This document shows positions 52,523 through 60,983 of a stretch of 64,000 nt of DNA, in pieces. A program made the position numbers and the translations under genes. The stretch's first letter is position 1. Each line of letters opens with the position of its first letter. The DNA is from an uncultured Pelagibacteraceae bacterium (GTDB lineage Bacteria > Pseudomonadota > Alphaproteobacteria > Pelagibacterales > Pelagibacteraceae), in contig CACJBX010000003.1 of the NCBI GenBank assembly GCA_902591755.1, positions 96,125 to 160,124 of the forward strand, in the 5' to 3' direction. Under the pieces are notes generated by a model that searched no databases, was not told the DNA's origin, and saw nothing but the letters and a program-made list of their open reading frames with translations.

Positions 52523-52632
52523 TGCTTCTCTTACAGTTTATGAAAATTTTAACAACAAATTAAAATTTTAATTGGTGATCAATTTGAGTATCAAAAATAG
52601 TTTTAGTTACAAACAGTGGTTGAAAAAATTAA

Positions 52633-53742
52633 TTATTTTTTTTCTATTACGAACAATTCGTTTTTAAAGTGTAATCCTTTATATTTATTTACAATGTTTT
52701 GAACGATTTTTTGATAATTCTTATGTTTTTCTGCCTTCATTATTTGTTCATCCGATATTTGGTTCACATAGACTGCGGCATTCCATGCAGAAAATATTAA
52801 TGAAGTTGCTATTCCACCACTAATTTCATTTGGCAGTGCTCTTAGAACATAACTAATTTTTTTCACTTTATGAAATTTTAATGTTTTTAAGAAAGATTTA
52901 TCTGTATTTGACTTAATATATTTTTCGATAGAGGAATACAAATATGGAAATGGATTCTCTTTTGGCCATATTTTTTTAACTATCTTATTTGCTGGATCTC
53001 CACCACATGCATGTACTACAACCAGCTTTCCTTTTTTTGATAAGGATTTGATCATAGGTTCAATTACATATTTTACTTTTTTTTCAGCAGTAACTCTTGA
53101 TCTATAGGGTTGAGATGCAATAATTAAGTCATAATCTGTTTTTCCGTTATTTTTTTTTGGTATTACATCTTGTAGGACAAATTCTTGATCTTTTCTAAAA
53201 ATAACAATTACAGATGGTTCTTTGTATGTTGATGTTCCTGTTTTTGGATTTGTTTCTACCTGCCACTTTTTTGCTAAAAATTCTTGATTAAGATTTCTTA
53301 ATTGATTTGAAAAATCTAAAGAGGAATTTCCTTTTAGTTTTACGACTTTCCAATTCATTTTTTTTTGTTTTTTAAAATTTCTTGATTTTAAGGATGTTGA
53401 CTCCACATAATTTAAATTTGAAATGACAAAAACAGTATTTTTATGCTCAGCAAATCTATCAGGAAGTTTTTCTAGACCTAGCCTTACATCTTCCATGCTT
53501 ATTTCTTTTGTTGAAACAAGTAATGGTATATTAGGCATTTTTTGATGACACTGCCTCATTACATTCATTAAAAGAGACCCATCTCCCATTCCAGCATCAA
53601 AAATTTTTAAAGCAGGGTTTTTAGGTTTTAAATTTTGAACAATCGGTTTCAAAGCATCTGCAATTTTGTTTTTTTCGTTAGTAGTGGTTACAAAAAGAAG
53701 ATATTTTTGTCTGTTATCAAAAAATCTGAAATTTTTTTTCAT
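52633..53742 (-). CDS. Methyltransferase-like protein, unknown
   Basis: A 369-aa protein. The N-terminal domain has a Rossmann-type motif KIFDAGMGDGSLLMNVMRQ (about 45-63) that fits SAM binding; a second segment LVVVHACGGDPANKI (about 238-252) may be another nucleotide or SAM element. A large Lys-rich central region (about 115-200) and the SGGIATSLIFSAWNAAVYVNQI C-terminal block are not familiar. It may be a SAM-dependent methyltransferase of an undescribed group. A single gene upstream of the divergent fhs. Confidence 0.6.
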   Translation of the reverse strand: MKKNFRFFDNRQKYLLFVTTTNEKNKIADALKPIVQNLKPKNPALKIFDAGMGDGSLLMNVMRQCHQKMPNIPLLVSTKEISMEDVRLGLEKLPDRFAEHKNTVFVISNLNYVESTSLKSRNFKKQKKMNWKVVKLKGNSSLDFSNQLRNLNQEFLAKKWQVETNPKTGTSTYKEPSVIVIFRKDQEFVLQDVIPKKNNGKTDYDLIIASQPYRSRVTAEKKVKYVIEPMIKSLSKKGKLVVVHACGGDPANKIVKKIWPKENPFPYLYSSIEKYIKSNTDKSFLKTLKFHKVKKISYVLRALPNEISGGIATSLIFSAWNAAVYVNQISDEQIMKAEKHKNYQKIVQNIVNKYKGLHFKNELFVIEKK

Positions 53743-53837
53743 ACTTCAAGATATGTATTAAATAATTAAATGTCCATTGTAATTTATTTCTTTCAAAGTG
53801 AACAAATAAAGTATAAATACGCAGAAAAACGACCTAA

Positions 53838-55526
53838 ATGAAAAAATTTAAATCTGACATAGAAATAGCTAGAGGTTGTAAGCTCAAACCAATTTCAAAA
53901 ATTTTAAAAAAAATTAATGTACCTGATAACCCAAGTGCTTTTAGTCCAATGGGAAGGCACATAGCAAAAATAAATTTTGATTTTTTAAATAAATTAAAAA
54001 AGAAAAAGGATGGTTATCTTATACTTGTTACAGCCATTACTCCGACACCAGCTGGGGAAGGGAAAACGACTACCTCTGTTGGTTTAAATGACGGTCTAAA
54101 TAAAATTGGAAAAAAATCTATTGTTTGTCTTAGGGAACCCAGTCTTGGGCCTTCATTTGGTATGAAAGGTGGGGCAGCAGGTGGTGGGTATGCTCAAGTT
54201 GTTCCTATGGAACAGATAAATCTTCATTTCACTGGAGATTTTCACGCGATTACATCAGCACACAATTTGTTATCTGCAATGATTGACAATCATATTTATT
54301 GGGGAAACAAACTTAATATTGATGAAAAAAAAATAGTTTGGAAAAGAGTGATGGACATGAACGATCGTGCTCTTAGATTTATTGATATTAATACAAGAGG
54401 TGTGGCGAAAGATTTTAGAAGAATAGATGGCTTTGACATAACTGTTGCATCGGAAGTCATGGCTATTTTTTGTTTAGCTAAAGACTTAAATGATTTAGAA
54501 AAAAAAATTGGAAATATAACAATAGCTTACAATAAAGAAGGTCAGTCGATTTTTGCAAAAGATTTAAATGCTCAGGGACCAATGACTGTTCTTTTAAAAG
54601 AAGCAATAAGACCGAATGTTACTCAAAGTTTGGAACATAACCCAGCTATTATTCATGGAGGTCCATTTGCTAATATTGCTCATGGCTGTAATTCTGTAAT
54701 CGCTACAACAGCAGCTCTCAAGCTATCTGACTATGTTGTTACTGAAGCAGGATTCGGTGCAGACCTTGGTGCTGAAAAATTTTTAGATATTAAATGTAGA
54801 AAGGCAGGATTAAAACCCAGCTGTGTTGTAATTGTTGCAACTATAAGAGCATTGAAGATGCACGGGGGTTTAGAAAAAGAAAATCTTAAAAAAGAAGACA
54901 CCAACTCTTTAAAAAAAGGTTTAATTAATTTAGAAAGACATATCTTAAATATTAAAAAATTTGGATTAGAACCAATTGTAGCAATAAACCATTTTGCTTT
55001 AGATACAAAAAAAGAGATAGATGTTGTTCTTAATTTTTGTAAGAGCATGAATGTGCAGGTTAGTGAATGTAAACACTGGGCAATGGGAGGAAAAGGCACA
55101 ACTGACCTAGCAAAAAAGGTAGTCAAAACATGTAAAGATTCAAAAAAAAGTAATTTTAAATTATTGTATGAAGATAATTTAAATCTTTGGGATAAAATTG
55201 AAAAAATCGTTAAAGAAATTTATAGAGGTAATGGAATTACCGCAAATGAAGATGTAAAAGAACAACTAAAAGTTTTTGAGAATAACGGCTACAAGAGTTT
55301 ACCTGTTTGTATAGCTAAAACTCAATATAGTTTTTCAACAGATCCAAAGTTAAAAGGAGCTCCATCAAACCATGAAATTCCAATAAGAGAAGTGAGATTA
55401 TCATCTGGAGCTGAATTTATTGTAGTTGTTTGTGGATCAATTATGACTATGCCTGGTCTACCCAGAGTTCCTGCAGCTAATAATATTAAGTTAAATAAAA
55501 AAGGTGATGTTGAGGGATTATTTTAA
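53838..55526 (+). CDS. fhs: Formate-tetrahydrofolate ligase
   Basis: A 562-aa Fhs, which links formate to THF with ATP. The P-loop is [16 protein letters not shown] (about 67-82), followed by [36 protein letters not shown]. The C-terminal GLPRVPAA motif is intact. In SAR11 it works in oxidation of C1 units to formate (reverse direction, ATP gain) or in serine/purine supply. It agrees with DMGDH and the MetF-GcvT pair. Confidence 0.97.
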   Translation: MKKFKSDIEIARGCKLKPISKILKKINVPDNPSAFSPMGRHIAKINFDFLNKLKKKKDGYLILVTAITPTPAGEGKTTTSVGLNDGLNKIGKKSIVCLREPSLGPSFGMKGGAAGGGYAQVVPMEQINLHFTGDFHAITSAHNLLSAMIDNHIYWGNKLNIDEKKIVWKRVMDMNDRALRFIDINTRGVAKDFRRIDGFDITVASEVMAIFCLAKDLNDLEKKIGNITIAYNKEGQSIFAKDLNAQGPMTVLLKEAIRPNVTQSLEHNPAIIHGGPFANIAHGCNSVIATTAALKLSDYVVTEAGFGADLGAEKFLDIKCRKAGLKPSCVVIVATIRALKMHGGLEKENLKKEDTNSLKKGLINLERHILNIKKFGLEPIVAINHFALDTKKEIDVVLNFCKSMNVQVSECKHWAMGGKGTTDLAKKVVKTCKDSKKSNFKLLYEDNLNLWDKIEKIVKEIYRGNGITANEDVKEQLKVFENNGYKSLPVCIAKTQYSFSTDPKLKGAPSNHEIPIREVRLSSGAEFIVVVCGSIMTMPGLPRVPAANNIKLNKKGDVEGLF

Positions 55527-55527
55527 T

Positions 55528-56544
55528 TTACCAATTAATACTTAATTTCTTATTATTGCATATAGTCTCAAGTATGTTGAACATTAAAGGAAATTCATTT
55601 TTTTTAAGTTCCTTTAAAAGAATTGGACCAATTTCAAGTGCTAACTGTGCACCTTCAACAGTTATATCTTTCATAAATTTTTCTTTAGCTTCTTTATATA
55701 AAGTTCCTTGTCCTAAATATTTCCCCATTTGGCTATTTCTACCGCCTATTGCACTTACATATAGATCTCCCAAACCAGCAAGACCATAAACTGTTGTTTC
55801 ATTACCACCAAAGTATTTGACAAATTTTACCATCTCAGAAATCGAGCGATGAATTAAAGATGCTGAGGTATTCAAAAAGTATTTTGATTTAATACTTTCA
55901 GGTGCGTTTGGGTTGCTTAAACCTTCAGAGGCACCAATTAACATGGAATAGATATTTTTAATTGCACCACAAAATTCTACTCCTTTTACATCTTCTGATG
56001 TCTCTGTTGAATAATATTCAGTTGTTATTGTTTTCTGTATTAATTTTGCTGTATCTTTGTTTTCACTAGCAATTACTGTGCCTGTCCTCATCTTATTTGC
56101 TAACCCAGCTGCAAGACAAGGTCCTTTGATCGCTGATATTACGACCTCAGTAAAACCTTTTTTTTTAAGTTCACTCTTAATTTTTTGAGAAATGGTAATT
56201 AGTTTTCCTTCTTGAACAGCCAATCCTTTAGTCAATAGAACTATGTTAAGTTTTTTATTTTTTATACTAGAAATTTGGTCAATAAACCAATCAACTCCGA
56301 GGGAGCTTACCGCACATACAATTAAATCAGCATTCGAGTAATCCTTAATTTTTTCAAATTTTTCAAGTTTGAGTTTTTTGGGCAAAGTTACTTTCAATGC
56401 AGGATGAGCTGATTTTGAGATTTCATCAATTAAATTATTTTCGAGAGGTGTGCCGATTAAGGTAACATCATTTCCGTTTTCAATACAAGGGATCGTGAAA
56501 GCTGAGCCCATTGCGCCGGCGCCAATTATAATAATTTTACTCAT
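55528..56544 (-). CDS. gpsA: Glycerol-3-phosphate dehydrogenase [NAD(P)+]
   Basis: A 338-aa GpsA making sn-glycerol-3-phosphate for lipid synthesis. The NAD motif IIGAGAMGSAFTIP is at about 5-18; KGPCLAAGLANKMRTGTVIAS and VEFCGAIKNIYSMLIGASEGL (about 205-225, with the catalytic Lys) follow. Its stop is 1 nt from the fhs stop, a convergent pair with no terminator space. Confidence 0.93.
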   Translation of the reverse strand: MSKIIIIGAGAMGSAFTIPCIENGNDVTLIGTPLENNLIDEISKSAHPALKVTLPKKLKLEKFEKIKDYSNADLIVCAVSSLGVDWFIDQISSIKNKKLNIVLLTKGLAVQEGKLITISQKIKSELKKKGFTEVVISAIKGPCLAAGLANKMRTGTVIASENKDTAKLIQKTITTEYYSTETSEDVKGVEFCGAIKNIYSMLIGASEGLSNPNAPESIKSKYFLNTSASLIHRSISEMVKFVKYFGGNETTVYGLAGLGDLYVSAIGGRNSQMGKYLGQGTLYKEAKEKFMKDITVEGAQLALEIGPILLKELKKNEFPLMFNILETICNNKKLSINW

Positions 56545-56623
56545 ATATGATAATCTCTATGCACTAATTATTTGATTTAGTCTAGCCTTAGAGTTACCTT
56601 GTAATTTCTTATTATTTTAATAA

Positions 56624-57760
56624 ATGCAGAAAAACCTATACCTGAGTCAAAAATTTACAAAGTTTATTAATAATGAAAATTTTGAATTTGATCGTTTAAA
56701 AATATTAAAAACTTTAAATAGTGATTTATTAGAAGATGCTTATAAAACAATTTCAAAATGGCAAAAATACCAACCAACTCCCTTGGAAAATTTAAATAAG
56801 CTTTCTAAAGAATTGAACTTAAAAAATATATTTTACAAAGACGAATCAAAAAGATTTGGACTCAAATCTTTTAAGGCCCTTGGTGGTGCCTATGCTGTGG
56901 AAAAGATAACTAAAGGGAGAAAAGACATTACAGTTTCAACTGCTACGGCAGGTAATCATGGCAAATCAGTCGCTTGGGGAGCAAAAAATTTAGGATTAAA
57001 TTGTAAAATTTTTATAAGTGAGAATGTAAGCGAAACAAGAGCTCAAGAGATGAGGAATTTGAATGCTGAAGTAATCAGAGTTGAAGGGAATTACGAAGAT
57101 TCTCTTAATTTTTGTAAGGAAGAGTCTAAAAAAAATAATTGGGAGATTATTCAAGATGTAGCTTGGCCAGATTATGAATTAGTCCCAAAACTTACAATGG
57201 CTGGATATTCGACAATAATAAAAGAAATTTCAGTTCAGACTAATGAATATATTACTCATATTTTTTTACAAGCTGGTGTCGGGGGTATGGCGGCAGGTTT
57301 AGTTGCTGGTGTAGCTAATTATTTCAAAAAGGTACCAAAAATTATTATTGTTGAGCCTGAAAATGCAAATTGTGTTATGCAGAGTATTGAAAATAATACT
57401 CCTACAAGCGTAGATATTAAGAAAGAAAGTATAATGGGCGGCATGTCTTGTGGAGAAGTGTCATTAGTCCCATGGCAAATATTAAAAAATTCTGTAAATA
57501 ATTGTATCAGTGTCTCAGATAAATTTGTTTCACAGACTGTAGCAATGTTAGCAAATAAAGTATTAAGTGATATTTCAATAGAAGGAGGTGAATGTTCAAC
57601 ACCCGGGATCACAAGTCTAATTTCATGTTGTAATAATGAAGAAACAAAGAGTGCCCTAGAAATAAATGAAAATTCAAATATATTATTAATAGGTTGTGAA
57701 GGATCCGCAGACATAAATCTTTACCAGAAGTTATTAAGTGAAGGAAAAAAATTGATTTAA
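56624..57760 (+). CDS. Diaminopropionate ammonia-lyase-like PLP enzyme
   Basis: A 378-aa fold-type II PLP enzyme resembling YgeX/DpaL (about 400 aa). KSFKALGGAYAVEKI (about 84-98) has the Schiff-base lysine, STATAGNHGKSVAWGAKNLG (about 107-126) binds the phosphate, and the C-terminal GCEGSAD is a PLP phosphate loop. Such enzymes convert diaminopropionate to pyruvate and ammonia. In SAR11 a related threonine- or hydroxy-amino-acid substrate is possible. It is followed 4 nt on by a conserved hypothetical gene. Confidence 0.8.
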   Translation: MQKNLYLSQKFTKFINNENFEFDRLKILKTLNSDLLEDAYKTISKWQKYQPTPLENLNKLSKELNLKNIFYKDESKRFGLKSFKALGGAYAVEKITKGRKDITVSTATAGNHGKSVAWGAKNLGLNCKIFISENVSETRAQEMRNLNAEVIRVEGNYEDSLNFCKEESKKNNWEIIQDVAWPDYELVPKLTMAGYSTIIKEISVQTNEYITHIFLQAGVGGMAAGLVAGVANYFKKVPKIIIVEPENANCVMQSIENNTPTSVDIKKESIMGGMSCGEVSLVPWQILKNSVNNCISVSDKFVSQTVAMLANKVLSDISIEGGECSTPGITSLISCCNNEETKSALEINENSNILLIGCEGSADINLYQKLLSEGKKLI

Positions 57761-57764
57761 TTGT

Positions 57765-58211
57765 ATGAAAAAATTAAGTGACATAGAGATTTATAGATTA
57801 TTTAAACCGGAACTTTCACCAAAAAAAATGCTTGAGTTGGGAGTTTTTGGTGGAGCTTACTTTGGAAATAACATTAAAGAGTATCCAAAAAGTTGGTTTG
57901 CAAAAGCTAAACTTAGTAAAACTTTTGACGTAAATGTAAATAGATTTAAAGTTAAAGCGGGGCTTTCTAGAGAACACTGGATTGAGAAGGGTTGGATATT
58001 TAAAGAGGACCCATTAGGTTGGTTTCAATGGTATTGCAGATTCTCAATGGGTAGAAGAATACCAAAGGTAGATATAACTCAAATTAAAAGGTGGAAGAAT
58101 TTCCGAAGACATGTGACTGCTATAGAAAAAAATTGTGAGAAAGGAAATTTAACTTGTAGGAGAAGACAAAGACAAGCTATTTTACAATGGGCGTACGATC
58201 CTCACATCTAA
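57765..58211 (+). CDS. Conserved-looking hypothetical, aromatic- and Arg-rich
   Basis: A 148-aa protein rich in Trp, Phe, Arg and Lys. Notable stretches are KMLELGVFGGAYFGNN, SREHWIEKGWIFKEDPLGWFQWYCRF (about 69-94) and RRHVTAIEKNCEKGNLTCRRRQRQAILQWAYDP at the end. Three Cys, no TM. The aromatic/basic pattern suggests nucleic-acid or heme-like binding, but I recognise no family. It follows the lyase gene by 4 nt. Confidence 0.7.
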   Translation: MKKLSDIEIYRLFKPELSPKKMLELGVFGGAYFGNNIKEYPKSWFAKAKLSKTFDVNVNRFKVKAGLSREHWIEKGWIFKEDPLGWFQWYCRFSMGRRIPKVDITQIKRWKNFRRHVTAIEKNCEKGNLTCRRRQRQAILQWAYDPHI

Positions 58212-58627
58212 TTCCCTATAAAATGGTGAATAATTTTTCTCACTTGATTTTCAATTCTATGTTCAAACAAATAAATTCCTTGCCACGTACCTAATAACAA
58301 CTCCTTATTTTTTACGCTCAAAGATATTTGATTATTAGTTAAAGCAGACTTAATATGTGCAGGCATATCATCCTTTCCTTCTGATTTATGAATATAAGAT
58401 TTTTCATCCATAGGAACAAGTCTATCAAAATAATTTAATAAGTCAGTCTGAACATCTGGATCAGCATTTTCTTGAACAATCAAAGAGGCACTTGTGTGTT
58501 GAATACTTAAGTTCAAAATTCCATCATTAAAAGAATTTTCATTTATCCAATTTATAGTTTGGTCTGTAAAATTGTACAACTTTTGTCCATTAGTTTTTAT
58601 TTTTAGTTCGAAAAACTTTTGCTTCAT
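58208..58627 (-). CDS. YjbQ/UPF0047 family protein
   Basis: A 139-aa YjbQ homologue. Core motifs are NLSIQHTSASLIVQENADPDV (about 40-60) and the C-terminal LLGTWQGIYLFEHR. YjbQ proteins have weak thiamine-phosphate-synthase activity in some bacteria. A thiamine link fits the TPP-controlled ThiV in this window but is tentative. It overlaps the cupin-like gene by 4 nt. Confidence 0.88.
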   Translation of the reverse strand: MKQKFFELKIKTNGQKLYNFTDQTINWINENSFNDGILNLSIQHTSASLIVQENADPDVQTDLLNYFDRLVPMDEKSYIHKSEGKDDMPAHIKSALTNNQISLSVKNKELLLGTWQGIYLFEHRIENQVRKIIHHFIGN

Positions 58628-59052
58628 TTTTTAGTTTTAAAATCAATTCCATACTCTGACCTTGGTCCTTTCCTTAGTCCGTATGGTCCTGCTATAAATA
58701 TGGTAAGAGGTTTCGATCCTGGCTTGATATCAATCCTATGATGTGTGTTTGCAGATCTAAAACCAATATAACCTACTGGTCTCCAGTATCTCCCACTTTT
58801 TAAAGTTTCGAAATATCCATCCCTTAAAATTATTGTCATAAATGGGAAAGGATGATTATGGACACCTTCCCCATGATCATCATCCAACATTTCGTGAATT
58901 AAAATGTTAAAAGGAAACCACTTAGGTCTATGTCTAAAAATTAGATAATATCTATTCATCCAAGGTTTTGCTTTTTCATATTGAGGATGCGAAGGTCCTC
59001 TATCTAATACAGTTTTTTTTCTTCCTAATTTCTCTAGAATTTTAAGTAGCAT
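58624..59052 (-). CDS. Cupin-like protein
   Basis: A 142-aa protein with a likely cupin barrel: HEMLDDDHGEGVHNHPFPFMTIILRDGYFE (about 48-77) supplies metal-binding His residues, and GFRSANTHHRIDI (about 97-109) the second motif. Similar proteins occur in phages and marine bacteria. Function unknown. Placed between YjbQ and BamB genes with a 1-nt overlap to bamB. Confidence 0.65.
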   Translation of the reverse strand: MLLKILEKLGRKKTVLDRGPSHPQYEKAKPWMNRYYLIFRHRPKWFPFNILIHEMLDDDHGEGVHNHPFPFMTIILRDGYFETLKSGRYWRPVGYIGFRSANTHHRIDIKPGSKPLTIFIAGPYGLRKGPRSEYGIDFKTKK

Positions 59053-60350
59053 TAGTTGAGTCTAATGATCGAATTATCTTTTGCAATATATAAACTTTTA
59101 TTAAAATAAACAGGCCTTTGAAGTTTATTATTATCTAATTTTAGAGTTTTCTCAATTTTACCCTCTTTAAAATTCACTACTAGAATTCTTCCATTATTCG
59201 TTGATACATAAATATAAAATTTACCTACTAAAAAACCTATTGGCTGATAATTCTTTTTTCTTTTTTCTTTAACATTTTTTAATAAATCATTAATTCTTAT
59301 TATTTGTCCTGTTTGTTTGTTCATAACTATTAGCAAACCATCATCTGAAATTGTAACTATATAATCACTTATTATCGCTGGTCTTAGTTCAGAACTGAAA
59401 TCATGTTTCCAATTAATTGTGCCTGACAATATATCTATTGAAAAAAATTGGTTATTATTATTTGAGACAAAAATTGATTTTTTATCGGACACAATATCTG
59501 ATGATTTAAGAAAATAAGTATTTCCAAAAGACACATTTGACTGAGTTGGTGTCTGCCAAATTATCTTTCCACTAGAAATATTTACTGCAGTAACATCTCC
59601 TATAGAGTTAATAAAATAAACTTTATCGTCATTTAAAATAAGTGATTGTTTTTTTTGTGATCTCAAAAGAGATTGTTGGGTTTTCACAGACCATATGAGA
59701 TCGCCTGTCTCTAAAGAAAAACATCTCAATTGATTCTCCATATCAATTATTAAAGCTTTGTTTTCAATAATTTTTATTTGAGAGTTAAACGATGAAGAGT
59801 GCTTTCTCTTCCATTTCAGTTTTCCTGTATCTTTATTAATTACGTAGTAGTTTGCTACACTATCTGCAACAAATAAATCTTCTCCACTTTTACCAAAAAA
59901 TAAAATTGGCTGTAATTTCTTGTCTTGTTTGGAATAATAATTTTGTTTCCAAATTATTTTTGAGTTATTGTCAAATTTAATTATTGATCCAATGCTATCA
60001 AAGAAAAATATATGATTCCTATCTGTCAATATTTCTGGCTCAAAATTTGAAAATGACTTAATTGTTTTAAAATTATACTTAGACATTTTTTCAAGATTTG
60101 CATCAAAATTAATAAATCCGTCATTATTTAACTTCTGATTGGTCTCTATCCTTAAATTTTTTGGAAGTGAAATTTTAAAGTTCTGATTAAATTCGTTTAA
60201 GGATTGTTTATTTGTCTTTATCAAAACTGTAGTTGAGCTTTTATCAACCAAAATTTTTTTTTCTTTGGTCCAAAATTTTGAATTGGGATTTAATGAGCAA
60301 TTAAGAAGAAATAAAAATATGATTAAGTAAAAATATTTTTTAATCACCAA
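59052..60350 (-). CDS. bamB: Outer-membrane assembly lipoprotein BamB
   Basis: A 432-aa beta-propeller lipoprotein. The lipobox LLNC puts Cys at residue 18. Repeated PQQ-like blades show as GKLKWKRKH, GDLIWSVK, GKIIWQTP and GTINWKHD, about 40 residues apart. BamB is a scaffold of the BAM complex. It overlaps the yfgM-like gene by 11 nt, as in the yfgM-bamB arrangement, but der/engA does not follow. Confidence 0.88.
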   Translation of the reverse strand: MVIKKYFYLIIFLFLLNCSLNPNSKFWTKEKKILVDKSSTTVLIKTNKQSLNEFNQNFKISLPKNLRIETNQKLNNDGFINFDANLEKMSKYNFKTIKSFSNFEPEILTDRNHIFFFDSIGSIIKFDNNSKIIWKQNYYSKQDKKLQPILFFGKSGEDLFVADSVANYYVINKDTGKLKWKRKHSSSFNSQIKIIENKALIIDMENQLRCFSLETGDLIWSVKTQQSLLRSQKKQSLILNDDKVYFINSIGDVTAVNISSGKIIWQTPTQSNVSFGNTYFLKSSDIVSDKKSIFVSNNNNQFFSIDILSGTINWKHDFSSELRPAIISDYIVTISDDGLLIVMNKQTGQIIRINDLLKNVKEKRKKNYQPIGFLVGKFYIYVSTNNGRILVVNFKEGKIEKTLKLDNNKLQRPVYFNKSLYIAKDNSIIRLN

Positions 60351-60981
60351 ATTTCCTTTTTAAACGTCTCTCGGCTTCAATTTTGATTTCGTTGTTAGTC
60401 AATTTAGAATTAACTATCTCTTCAAGGAAATCTTTTGACTTTATCAAGTTGTTATTATGCTCAAAGTAGTCCGCCATAAGAAGCAATGCATGAGATTTCC
60501 ACACACTTTCTGATTTAAGAATAGGATTTAATATATCGAGTAAGTCATTTTCAGAGATTGTTTCTGCGTTGTACATTGCTTTTTTAAAAACAATTAAATT
60601 TTGAATTTCCTTTTCCTTTTGAGATTTTATTACTAGGTCAAAAAAATTGTTTATTTCCCTTTGGTCATTTACCAAATCATTTTCAATTATAAAATATAAT
60701 GACAAAGCTGAATAAATTGGATCTTTTTCCTCTATAATTTTCACTAATTGTTGAATATCACTAGTATTTTCAATTGTTATTTGTTTCAATGTAATTTGAT
60801 TATAAATCTCAGCAATCTCTAATTTTGTCCTTTTTTTATATTCTTGGTAACCAAAATAAGAAATTAGTACTAACAAAATTAATGCCAATGCACCTATTAT
60901 GTTTTTATAGTTATTTGAAAAAAAATTCTTTATTTTTTCGATTCTTGTGTTTTGATTGATAATTTCTATATCTTCGGACAT
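60340..60981 (-). CDS. YfgM-like tetratricopeptide membrane protein
   Basis: A 213-aa protein. One TM helix (about residues 32-52) is preceded by a charged cytoplasmic N-terminus and followed by a periplasmic all-helical region with TPR-type repeats. This is the YfgM arrangement, a SecYEG- and PpiD-linked envelope protein. Operon with bamB supports it. Confidence 0.8.
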   Translation of the reverse strand: MSEDIEIINQNTRIEKIKNFFSNNYKNIIGALALILLVLISYFGYQEYKKRTKLEIAEIYNQITLKQITIENTSDIQQLVKIIEEKDPIYSALSLYFIIENDLVNDQREINNFFDLVIKSQKEKEIQNLIVFKKAMYNAETISENDLLDILNPILKSESVWKSHALLLMADYFEHNNNLIKSKDFLEEIVNSKLTNNEIKIEAERRLKRKFGD

Positions 60982-60983
60982 TA

